The translations under genes and the position numbers were made by a program. The notes below the pieces were generated by a model. It saw only the letters and a program-made list of their open reading frames with translations. It made no database searches and was not told where the DNA came from. A stretch of 30,782 nucleotides of DNA from Polyangiaceae bacterium (lineage in GTDB: Bacteria > Myxococcota > Polyangia > Polyangiales > Polyangiaceae), in assembly GCA_025936205.1 (NCBI GenBank), contig JAICTU010000032.1, positions 1 to 30,782 on the forward strand. The letters run 5' to 3'. Positions 6,463 to 13,573 of this stretch are shown here, one piece after another; within the stretch, counting starts at the first letter, position 1; each line of letters begins with the position of its first letter.

Positions 6463-7647
6463 ATGACCTCCTTCGCCGACCGCATCTCCAACATTCGACC
6501 CGAAGGCGCCTATCAGGTGCTGGCCCAAGCCCAGGAGCTGGAGCGCCAAGGTCGGGACATCATCCATCTGGAGATCGGGCAACCCGATTTTCAGACCTTC
6601 GAACCGATCTGTGAGAGCGGCCGGCGAGCGATCACGGAAGGGCATACCCGCTATACGCCGTCCGCGGGTCTTCGCGAGCTGCGAGAAGCCATCGCGGAGC
6701 ACATCTCGGCCAGCAAGGGCTCGTGCTCGCCGAGCGAAGTGGTGGTCGGGCCTGGCGCAAAGCCAGGGATTCTCTTTCCGATCCTTGCACTCGTGAATCC
6801 TGGCGACGAGGTGCTGTATCCGGACCCGGGCTTTCCGAGCTACCGGGCCGACATCGAGCTCGCCGGCGGCGTGCCGGTCCCTGCGCCGCTGCTCGAGCAG
6901 CGCGGCTTCTCCTTCGATCTCGATTTCCTCGCGGATCACATGGGCGACAAGACGAAGTTGCTCATCCTCAACTCGCCCTCGAACCCCACGGGCGGAACGA
7001 TCCCGCGTGAAGACCTGGAGACGATCGCGAAGCTCGCCATCGAGCGCGATGTCTGGGTGATGACGGACGAGATCTACGGTGATCTCGTGTACGACGACCG
7101 GACGGCGCCGAGCTTCTGGTCCATCGAAGCAGCGCGTCACCGCACGATCCTGGTCGACGGTTTTTCCAAGTCGTTCGCCATGACGGGTTGGCGCCTGGGC
7201 TATGCCGCCATGCCGAAGGCGCTGGCGGACAAAGTGGCGCTGCTCACCATGCATGTGGTGGGCTGCACCGCCGGCTTCACCCAGGTGGCGGGCGTCACGG
7301 CGCTCGAGCAGTGTCGCGCGGCCGTGAACGCGCAGAAGGCCATCTACCAGGCGCGGCGCGACCGCATCGTGGGCGGGCTCAATTCACTGCCCGGTGTCTC
7401 GTGCGTGAAGCCGAGCGGCGCCTTTTACGCCTTTCCCAACGTCACCGGCCTCGGCATTCCCTCCGTCGAGCTCGCGCGCCGGCTCTTGAGCGAGGCGGGG
7501 GTCGCCTGCCTCTCGGGAACCGATTTCGGAGAGCACGGCGAGGGCTATCTGAGGTTCAGCTACGCCGCTTCGCTCGAGGCCATCGAAGAGGCGGTCGACC
7601 GGATTCGTGGCTTCATCGCAAAGCGCCCCGTATCGACCCGAGCGTAG
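6463..7647 (+). CDS. Pyridoxal-phosphate aminotransferase, class I/II
   Basis: A 394-residue fold-type I aminotransferase, close to the usual 390-400. Visible motifs are: LEIGQPDFQT near the N-terminus, GHTRYTPSAGLRELREAIA, the PLP phosphate/ring contacts around VVGPGAKPGI, the NSPSNPTGG loop, TDEIYGDLVYD (Asp and Tyr contacts to PLP), and SFSKSFAMTGWRLGY with the Schiff-base lysine K236. LRFSYAASLEAIEEAVDRI near the end supplies the Arg that binds the substrate carboxylate. This is the aspartate/alanine aminotransferase-like subgroup (AspC/AlaT type), but substrate cannot be fixed from sequence. The ATG at 6463 starts directly before a normal family N-terminus (TSFADRISNIRPEGAYQVL). It follows the small membrane protein gene by 18 bases. 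Confidence 0.93.
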   Translation: MTSFADRISNIRPEGAYQVLAQAQELERQGRDIIHLEIGQPDFQTFEPICESGRRAITEGHTRYTPSAGLRELREAIAEHISASKGSCSPSEVVVGPGAKPGILFPILALVNPGDEVLYPDPGFPSYRADIELAGGVPVPAPLLEQRGFSFDLDFLADHMGDKTKLLILNSPSNPTGGTIPREDLETIAKLAIERDVWVMTDEIYGDLVYDDRTAPSFWSIEAARHRTILVDGFSKSFAMTGWRLGYAAMPKALADKVALLTMHVVGCTAGFTQVAGVTALEQCRAAVNAQKAIYQARRDRIVGGLNSLPGVSCVKPSGAFYAFPNVTGLGIPSVELARRLLSEAGVACLSGTDFGEHGEGYLRFSYAASLEAIEEAVDRIRGFIAKRPVSTRA

Positions 7648-7676
7648 TTGGCGAGGATGAACCTCCGGAGTAGGAT
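7648..7676 (+). promoter_or_regulatory. Sigma-70-type promoter of SnoaL-like gene
   Basis: TTGGCG (7648-7653) and TAGGAT (7671-7676) are separated by 17 bases, and each matches four of six consensus positions. They lie 25 bases before the ATG at 7701, with GGAGGAAGAAC as the ribosome-binding site in between. The -35 box begins right at the end of the aminotransferase gene. Confidence 0.5.
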
Positions 7677-7700
7677 CAGCCACTCGAACGGAGGAAGAAC

Positions 7701-8072
7701 ATGCCATCAACGCTCGAAGTCGGGAAGAAGTACGTTGCGCTGTGCAAGGAAGGGAAGAACGACGTCATCCTGGATGAGCTCTTCACCAAGGACACGGTGA
7801 GCGTCGAAGCGGGCGCGCCGCCCGGGCAGGATCGCACCGCCAAGGGGCTCGAGGCGATCCGTGCCAAGAGCAAGTGGTGGCGTGACAACCACACGGTGCA
7901 CAAGGCAGAAGTCTTCGGCCCGTACCCGCACGATGATCGCTTCGCCGTCCGTTTCGTCTACGACGTGACGAACAAGCCCAGCAATCAGCGCTTCAGCATG
8001 GACGAGGTCGCTCTGTTTACGGTCTCGAACGGAAAGATCATCAAGGAAGAGTTCTTCTACACGATGGGATGA
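7701..8072 (+). CDS. SnoaL-like / NTF2-fold protein
   Basis: A 123-residue cytoplasmic protein with the pattern of NTF2-like SnoaL domains: an N-terminal helix (EVGKKYVALCKEGKNDVILDELFTKDTVSVE), the GLEAIRAKSKWWRDNHTVHKAEVFGPYP segment, strands DDRFAVRFVYDVTNKPS and QRFSMDEVALFTVSNGKIIKEEFFYTMG. The length equals a single cone-shaped NTF2 domain. The family includes polyketide cyclases, isomerases and many small-ligand binding proteins; no catalytic residue can be assigned confidently here. A strong Shine-Dalgarno sequence (GGAGG) stands 7-11 bases before the ATG and a separate promoter is visible, so it appears to be expressed on its own, and probably well. Confidence 0.85.
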   Translation: MPSTLEVGKKYVALCKEGKNDVILDELFTKDTVSVEAGAPPGQDRTAKGLEAIRAKSKWWRDNHTVHKAEVFGPYPHDDRFAVRFVYDVTNKPSNQRFSMDEVALFTVSNGKIIKEEFFYTMG

Positions 8073-8084
8073 GGAAGGCGCGCG

Positions 8085-8122
8085 CGGGGGGCGCAACCGG
8101 ATGAGCTGAGCTGGGCGCTCCC
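8085..8122. terminator. Possible bidirectional terminator between convergent genes
   Basis: A G-run followed by CGC and a later GCGCTCCCCC can pair over eight or nine positions with one bulge, between the stops at 8072 and 8126. The stem is GC-rich but has a long loop and no T-tract. Tentative. Confidence 0.25.
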
Positions 8123-8125
8123 CCG

Positions 8126-9295
8126 TCAGCGGCCGGAGATGGCCGACGTCACGAAGTTGGCTCGCGCCGACACCGTTGCCTGGCTGGTGCTCGCGATCAG
8201 CCCCAGACTGAAGCGCATCGGCAGGCTGGTGATTTGCCCGTTGCCGAAGCTGAAGAAGGCGCTGTCGTTGTCGCGCACCTGGTAGCGCTCGGCGAGCGTG
8301 TCGTCCGTGTGTTGAATCAGGAAAATAGAACGGTTCAGGGTGGTGTCTGCGATATACGCCCACTCGCTCGGCCCCGGCAGATCGCCGCTGAAGGAGTTGC
8401 GCGCGCTCTGCGCCGTGCCGTCGCTCAGCACCAGCTGATCTTCGGCACCCAGGCTGCCGCCGGGGACGCCGCGGTAATTGAAGCCGATCGGTCCCGGCGC
8501 CCGATTGATCGTGAAGGTGACGTGTGTGACGTAGAAGTCCCACACCCACTGCCACGAGCCATCGAGTGAAACGCTGGTCAAGCGCAGGTGCGTGGGCGTC
8601 GTGCTCTCTTCGTCCCGAACGGTCGTCACGCGCGTCGCCGGGGGAGTGGCAAATGCCGGGACGCCGCGCAGTGGACGGAAGCCGCTGCTGAACGCGATCC
8701 ACTGCCCCCCGGGGGTGGCGGAGCGGTCTTCCAGCGACACCATGGTGCCGAGCGGCTTCGCGATCCAGTAGCTGGCCGTGGGCGTGTGGATCTCGAAGGT
8801 GGGCTCGAACACGCCGTCGACCTCCCATTCCGCCTCGTCCGAGAACGTGATCTCACCGCTCACGGGCGCGTTGCGCAAGTCATCCGGCAGATCCGCGGCA
8901 AACGGCGGCGGGTCGGGCACGCTCGGCGGATTCTCGACCACGCTGCCCGGAGCCGGCGTACCCGCGTCCGCCAGCTGGACGCTGCCGGCGTCCCCCGACT
9001 CGGGCGCGACCGGCGGAGCCGTGGCAGGTCCCTGCTCGGTCATCGTGAGCGGAACCATCGTGCCGGACATGCCCTCTGTCGGCACCAGGCCAGGGCCGAG
9101 CGGCAGGGGATCTGCATTCTCTTCCGACGGAGCGTCGTTCGCGCCGGCGGCGCCCGGCAGGTTCTCCGTACCCACGCTGGAGAGCGCGGGCTCTCTCGCG
9201 CTGCCGCGCGCGTGTCGATCGAGGTCGCTCGACGGCATACAGCCGACCAGAGCCCAGACGAGAAGCCGCCAGCGTCGATCGCATGCTCGGGTCAT
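8126..9295 (-). CDS. Lipoprotein of unknown function, last gene of kinase operon
   Basis: A 389-residue protein with a short leader and lipobox (RRWRLLVWALVGC, C19). Residues about 20-135 are a low-complexity Pro/Ala/Ser/Gly/Glu linker. The C-terminal 250 residues are hydrophilic and strand-rich with many aromatic residues: EITFSDEAEWEVDGVFEPTF, SYWIAKPLGTMVSLEDRS, GGQWIAFSSGFRPLRG, DGSWQWVWDFYVTHVTFTIN, NRSIFLIQHTDDTLAERYQVRD. This suggests a single beta-sandwich domain, perhaps for binding, but no family is recognised. It begins two bases after the PEGA gene stop, so it belongs to the kinase operon and may be an outer-membrane or periplasmic partner. A domain search or structure prediction would be needed to name it. 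Confidence 0.8.
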   Translation of the reverse strand: MTRACDRRWRLLVWALVGCMPSSDLDRHARGSAREPALSSVGTENLPGAAGANDAPSEENADPLPLGPGLVPTEGMSGTMVPLTMTEQGPATAPPVAPESGDAGSVQLADAGTPAPGSVVENPPSVPDPPPFAADLPDDLRNAPVSGEITFSDEAEWEVDGVFEPTFEIHTPTASYWIAKPLGTMVSLEDRSATPGGQWIAFSSGFRPLRGVPAFATPPATRVTTVRDEESTTPTHLRLTSVSLDGSWQWVWDFYVTHVTFTINRAPGPIGFNYRGVPGGSLGAEDQLVLSDGTAQSARNSFSGDLPGPSEWAYIADTTLNRSIFLIQHTDDTLAERYQVRDNDSAFFSFGNGQITSLPMRFSLGLIASTSQATVSARANFVTSAISGR

Positions 9296-9297
9296 GC

Positions 9298-10203
9298 TCA
9301 GAACCTCACCACGCCGAGCGCCGCGCTCGTGGCGGGCGCGTTCGCGCCGGAGCCGCTATTGGTGCTCGGAGCTCCACCGTCGTCCAGCAGCAGCATCAAC
9401 CCGGCGCCGACCAACGCGGCGACGCCGATCCCGAGCGACAGATTCGCCATCAGATAGTCTCGCTTGACGGCGTCGACGCTGCCCTGGCTACAATCCGGGG
9501 TGCAGCGATCCAGCGCTTGCTCTCCGCTCTTGGCGGAGGCTCCAAAATACGCGAGCCCCACGCCTCCGAGCGCAGCCACCGCGCCCGCCGCGATCGGTCC
9601 CGTCCAGCTGCGGGTCACGCGCGAGCCCTGCGGCGGCGGCTCCATGGGCACGGAAGCCACGGGAACAGGGGCCAGCCGCGGCCCCGGTGAAAGCTGCGGG
9701 CGCCCGACCTCGGACAGGGCGGTCAGGGTCACGTCGTGTGGCTCGAGCTTTTCCCCCTCCGTGATGAACACCGGGGTGCGCAGCGGCGCATAGCCGGGAT
9801 GCTCGAACACGACCAGGTGCTGCCCGGGGTTCATCTGTAGCGCTCGTCCGTCGAGCGGCTGCGCGGCGGCCCCGTCGATCGCGATGCTCGCGCCGGACAA
9901 GCTCGTGTTGTCCGCGCCTCTCACGCGGAAAACCACCGTCGGCAGTGAGCGTTGCACCTCATCCCACCAGCGCTGGCAATCGCGCTGCATGCGCACGGGG
10001 CAGGCGGGCCCGCCGCAGGCGAGCAGCTGCTGTGAGGCGCTCAGCAGGTCACCCTGACGGCGCAAATTCTGGCCGTCTTCGTACGCTTGCAGACACTGCG
10101 CGGGGCCTTCTTCGGCGCTGGCACGCGCCTCGAGCAACAGCAGTGACGAGCCCCCCAGCAAGAGGGAGGCAGCGGTTCTTCCCAGGGAAAATAGGCGTCT
10201 CAT
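9298..10203 (-). CDS. PEGA-domain membrane protein downstream of Ser/Thr kinase
   Basis: A 301-residue envelope protein. It has a signal peptide (SLLLGGSSLLLLEARASA), then an N-terminal helical region with cysteines (CLQAYEDGQNLRRQGDLLSASQQLLACGG-x-x-CP, C-QRWWDEVQRSLPTVVF) that looks like a short TPR-like unit. Next is a PEGA-like beta domain: VVFRVRGADNTSLSGASIAIDG, then MNPGQHLVVFEHPGYAPLR. After a Pro-rich stretch come two membrane helices (GPIAAGAVAALGGVGLAYFG and LSLGIGVAALVGAGLMLLL) flanking CTPDCSQGSVDAVK. Proteins with exactly this architecture are very common in Polyangiales beside Ser/Thr kinases. Its ATG overlaps the kinase TGA (ATGA). Its molecular role is unknown; a part in envelope signalling or surface anchoring is inferred from position. 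Confidence 0.82.
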   Translation of the reverse strand: MRRLFSLGRTAASLLLGGSSLLLLEARASAEEGPAQCLQAYEDGQNLRRQGDLLSASQQLLACGGPACPVRMQRDCQRWWDEVQRSLPTVVFRVRGADNTSLSGASIAIDGAAAQPLDGRALQMNPGQHLVVFEHPGYAPLRTPVFITEGEKLEPHDVTLTALSEVGRPQLSPGPRLAPVPVASVPMEPPPQGSRVTRSWTGPIAAGAVAALGGVGLAYFGASAKSGEQALDRCTPDCSQGSVDAVKRDYLMANLSLGIGVAALVGAGLMLLLDDGGAPSTNSGSGANAPATSAALGVVRF

Positions 10204-11834
10204 AAACAGCTCATCTTGAAGTGACGAATCCCGTCTTTGCCCACATACGTGGGCGGGTCGCAGCTCTCGGGGCGCGCGCCGGCCGAGTCTGTTGAAACAT
10301 TGCGTGCAGGCCGGCGTGAGCGTGTCGCGAGGCCGCCGGGGCGCTGCGGCGCACCCCCCGACTTGCGCGCGACCTCCGCGTCGGGATCGCGGGGCGGAGA
10401 GGACCTCCCCGCCTCCTCATCTTCACCCAGCGAAGCGTGCTCCACCGGCGCCGTGACGGGAGGCGGCTCGAGGGCGAGCGCGCGCTGACCGGGCGCGGGG
10501 AGCACTCCGTTCGCGTCCGAGGGCGCGGCGGCGGTCGTGGCGAGCGGCGCGCGATGGAAGCAGAGGAGGGAAGTCACCGCCGCGGCGCACAAGACCCCGG
10601 CGCCCGCCAGCCAGCGCCAGCGAGCCCGTGGGTTGCGCGGGCGCAGAGGGCGCACGGCGCGCGTCGTCACCGACACCACCTCCGCCGGTTTCACCAACTC
10701 CAGGCGCGGCGCCAGCGCCGTCAACGCTTGCTGCCGCGTGCGTTGGATCAGGGCATCGCGCGCCGCGAGCCGCGCGCCGCTGGCCCGCGTCAGCAGCGCC
10801 GCCAGCGCGGAAGGCGGAGCGAGCGGCGACGCCGCCTCCAGCGCCCGGGCAAACTCATCGGCGTTCTGAAAGCGCTGCTCCGGATTGCGCTCCAGGGCCC
10901 GGGCCAGTGCCGCATCGAGCGCGGCCGGCACGTCGGCGCGCTGCGAGCGAGCGCGCGGAATGCTCTGCGAGAGCAGGCTGTAGATCATCTCGCCCTCGCT
11001 GCCGCTGCCGCGCTGGAACAGCCGCTTGCCGGCCAGGCACTCCCACAGCACCACCCCGACGGAGAACACGTCCGTGCACGGACTCGAGCTCGAGCCCTCG
11101 AGCTGTTCGGGCGCCATGTACGCGATGCGCCCGAGCATCGTGCCGACGGCCGTGTGCTGCGACTGCTCCAGCACCTTGGCCACGCCGAAATCGAGCAACT
11201 GCACATGCCCGTTGCGGCCAATCATGATGTTTTGAGGTGAAACGTCGCGGTGCACGATGTGCAGGGGCCGCCCTGTCTCGTCCCGCGCGTCGTGCGCAGC
11301 GTGCAGGCCGCGCAGCACCGACGTCACGATGCTGACCGCGTGACTCAACCCGAGCGGTTCGCTCTGCCGGTTCAGGTCGGACAGCAGCGCCGCGAGCGTC
11401 GCGCCGTCCGCGTAGTCCATCACCAGAAACAGCTCGCCATCCGTCTCCACGACGTCCAGCGTCTGCACCACGTTCGGGTGCAACACCCGGGCACTCAGCT
11501 GAATCTCGTTCTTGAAGCGCGCGATCAGCTTCGGATCATCCAGCCAGCGTGTATGGACACACTTGATGGCAACGAGCCGCGAAAAATCCGCCGGCCCTCT
11601 CATCAACGCCACATAGACCGATCCCATACCGCCCTCGCCGATCTGCGCGAGCAGCGTGTAGCGGCCGATCCGCTCACCCACTCGATCGCCGAATCGGCGC
11701 TGACCCAGCGATGCCTCCGGCAAAGCCGGGCGCGCGGGGCTCAAAATTTCCGCATCCGCTATCCCTGCGGCTTCGGACGAACGTTTCTGTGATCCAGCTG
11801 GCGAGGGTGAAGCCTCGGTTGGGTAAGATCTCAT
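10200..11834 (-). CDS. Transmembrane Ser/Thr protein kinase (PknB-type, Hanks family)
   Basis: A 544-residue eukaryotic-type kinase. Residues about 55-335 form the catalytic domain: glycine loop GEGGMGSV (66-73), ATP lysine K91 in VAIK, catalytic loop HRDVSPQN with D197, DFG at 215-217, AYMAPEQ as the P+1/APE motif, and DVFSVGVVLWECLAG. All key catalytic residues are present. An unusual short insertion region HDARDETGRP lies before the catalytic loop. A single membrane helix follows (about 408-426), then a Pro/Ala/Arg-rich extracytoplasmic tail ending in PESCDPPTYVGKDGIRHFKMSCL, a two-Cys motif that is common at the ends of myxobacterial kinases. The ATG at 11834 is chosen over an upstream in-frame start that adds 65 residues without support. 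It leads an operon with the PEGA protein and a lipoprotein. Confidence 0.93.
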   Translation of the reverse strand: MRSYPTEASPSPAGSQKRSSEAAGIADAEILSPARPALPEASLGQRRFGDRVGERIGRYTLLAQIGEGGMGSVYVALMRGPADFSRLVAIKCVHTRWLDDPKLIARFKNEIQLSARVLHPNVVQTLDVVETDGELFLVMDYADGATLAALLSDLNRQSEPLGLSHAVSIVTSVLRGLHAAHDARDETGRPLHIVHRDVSPQNIMIGRNGHVQLLDFGVAKVLEQSQHTAVGTMLGRIAYMAPEQLEGSSSSPCTDVFSVGVVLWECLAGKRLFQRGSGSEGEMIYSLLSQSIPRARSQRADVPAALDAALARALERNPEQRFQNADEFARALEAASPLAPPSALAALLTRASGARLAARDALIQRTRQQALTALAPRLELVKPAEVVSVTTRAVRPLRPRNPRARWRWLAGAGVLCAAAVTSLLCFHRAPLATTAAAPSDANGVLPAPGQRALALEPPPVTAPVEHASLGEDEEAGRSSPPRDPDAEVARKSGGAPQRPGGLATRSRRPARNVSTDSAGARPESCDPPTYVGKDGIRHFKMSCL

Positions 11835-12035
11835 GGCTGCGTGTCGGTCTCGATGGCCCCCCTCAGGCTCGAGCGCTCGTGCCCTACTCCTTACATGCGA
11901 GAAGCGCCCCCGACCGATCAGCACTTTTGACAACTTCACATCGACTTCGAGCCAGCGCAGCGAACCAAACGGCGCGCACCCCGCGGCTACGAAAAGGCTT
12001 GCAAGAGGGCTCGGACTGCGCGTCTCCAAAGCTCA

Positions 12036-12060
12036 CCAGGATGAGGCTCACCAGGATGAG
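12036..12060 (+). repeat. Dispersed motif CCAGGATGAG, tandem copies 2a and 2b
   Basis: CTCACCAGGATGAG occurs twice in tandem (cores 12036-12045 and 12051-12060) with one base between the 14-base units, in the 279-base gap between the divergent kinase and transporter genes. The second copy continues CCCG as in other copies. It lies 54 bases before the transporter ATG at 12114. Confidence 0.6.
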
Positions 12061-12113
12061 CCCGCCGGGGTAGGGCCGATGGCGGAGCGGTTGTCTTTCC
12101 GGAGGCGGGCCCT

Positions 12114-13490
12114 ATGCCCCCGCTCCAGACCATGACCGAAAGCCCGCCGCCCAGATCTTCGTGGGAAAACGCGCTCGCGCTCGCGCTGAAACCGTTTGGT
12201 GACGTGCGGCCGGGCGAGGCCGTCACGGCGCTGCTCCTGACGCTCGACGTGTTTCTGCTGCTCACCGCGTACTACCTGCTGAAGGTCGCGCGCGAGCCCT
12301 TGATTCTGCTGGGAGGCGGCGCCGAGGTGAAGAGCTATGCCTCCGTCGGGCAATCGATTCTGCTCGTGTTCGTGACCAGCGGCTATGGCTGGCTCGCCTC
12401 GCGGCTGGGGCGCATGGCGCTGATCACCTGGGTCACGCTGATCTTCGTGGCCAACCTCGTGCTCTTCTGGGCGCTGGGCGAAGGGGGCGTGCCTCTGGGG
12501 GTGCCGTTCTTCTTGTGGGTCGGCATCTTCAATCTCACGGCCATCGCGCAGTTCTGGAGCTTTGCGGCGGACATCTACCCCGATGAGCAGGGCAAGCGGC
12601 TGTTTCCACTGATCGGCATCGGCAGCTCCGTCGGCGCCGTCGCGGGCGCCTGGATCGCCGACGCGCTGTTCTTCCTCGGCCCGTTTCGCCTGATGCTGCT
12701 CTCTGCGGCCCTGTTGCTCGCCGCGCTCGGTCTGACCTTCAGCGCGCACCGGCGTGAAAGCGAAAGCGCCGTGCAACGCGGGACCCAACCGAGCGATGCA
12801 GTTCTCGGCGGCCCGAGCGGCTTCTCCCTGGTGCTGCGCGACCGCTATCTACTGTTCTTTGCCGCGCTCCTGTTCGTGCTCAACTGGGTGACGAAGACGG
12901 GCGACTACGTGTTCGATCGCAAGATCTTGCAGGCCGCGCAGGAGCTGGGGCACTCCACGCACCAGCAAGCCACGCTGTTCATCGGCCAGTTCAAGGCGCG
13001 CTACTTCGAGTGGACGAACGTGCTCGGGGTCGTTCTGCAGCTGTTCGCCGTCTCGCGCGTGGTGAAGTATCTGGGCCTGCGTGCGGCATTGCTCATGGTG
13101 CCGCTGGCGTCGCTCGGCGGCTACACCGCGGCGCTGCTCGTCCCGGCGCTGGCGGTGCTGTTCGTGGCGCGCGCCGGCGAGAGCAGTCTCGATTATTCGT
13201 TGTCGAACACCACGCGCCAGGCGCTCTGGCTCGTCACGCCGCGCGAGGCCAAGTACAAGGCCAAGCAGGTGATCGACACGTTCGTGGTGCGCGCGGGTGA
13301 CGCCGCCTCGGCGGGCCTGGTCTGGCTCGGCGCGCGGCAACAGCTCGAGCTCTCCACCTTCCTGGCAATCAATGTTGTGCTCTCGGCACTGTGGCTGGTG
13401 GTGGCGGTGCTGCTCGGCAACATCTACGTGCAGCGCGCGGCTTCCTCGGACCGGCCCGCGCCGCGACTCGAGGCCGCCCACGGCACTTGA
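12114..13490 (+). CDS. ATP/ADP translocase-family (Npt1/Npt2-like) nucleotide transporter
   Basis: A 458-residue polytopic inner-membrane protein with about ten to twelve helices. Motifs of the nucleotide transporter (TLC/AAA, not AAA+ ATPase) family include TAYYLLKVAREPLILLGGGAE near helix 1, FNLTAIAQFWSFAADIY, QGKRLFPLIGIGSSVGAVAGA, DYVFDRKI and DYSLSNTTRQALWLVTPREAKYKAKQVIDTFV. The family includes ATP/ADP exchangers of Chlamydia, Rickettsia and plastids, but free-living relatives exist and their substrates are unknown. The ATG at 12114 has CGGAGGCGGGC five to twelve bases upstream; a second ATG at 12132 is possible. It is transcribed away from the kinase gene. No HEAT-repeat fusion is present, unlike some bacterial homologues. 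The direction and substrate of transport are not determinable from sequence. Confidence 0.85.
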   Translation: MPPLQTMTESPPPRSSWENALALALKPFGDVRPGEAVTALLLTLDVFLLLTAYYLLKVAREPLILLGGGAEVKSYASVGQSILLVFVTSGYGWLASRLGRMALITWVTLIFVANLVLFWALGEGGVPLGVPFFLWVGIFNLTAIAQFWSFAADIYPDEQGKRLFPLIGIGSSVGAVAGAWIADALFFLGPFRLMLLSAALLLAALGLTFSAHRRESESAVQRGTQPSDAVLGGPSGFSLVLRDRYLLFFAALLFVLNWVTKTGDYVFDRKILQAAQELGHSTHQQATLFIGQFKARYFEWTNVLGVVLQLFAVSRVVKYLGLRAALLMVPLASLGGYTAALLVPALAVLFVARAGESSLDYSLSNTTRQALWLVTPREAKYKAKQVIDTFVVRAGDAASAGLVWLGARQQLELSTFLAINVVLSALWLVVAVLLGNIYVQRAASSDRPAPRLEAAHGT

Positions 13491-13573
13491 CTCGAAAGGC
13501 GCCCCAATTACTTCGGGCAAGCCCCGGCCTTGTGCTCCTCTTTCGCGACCGGATCTGGGAGAATGCGGCCGGT

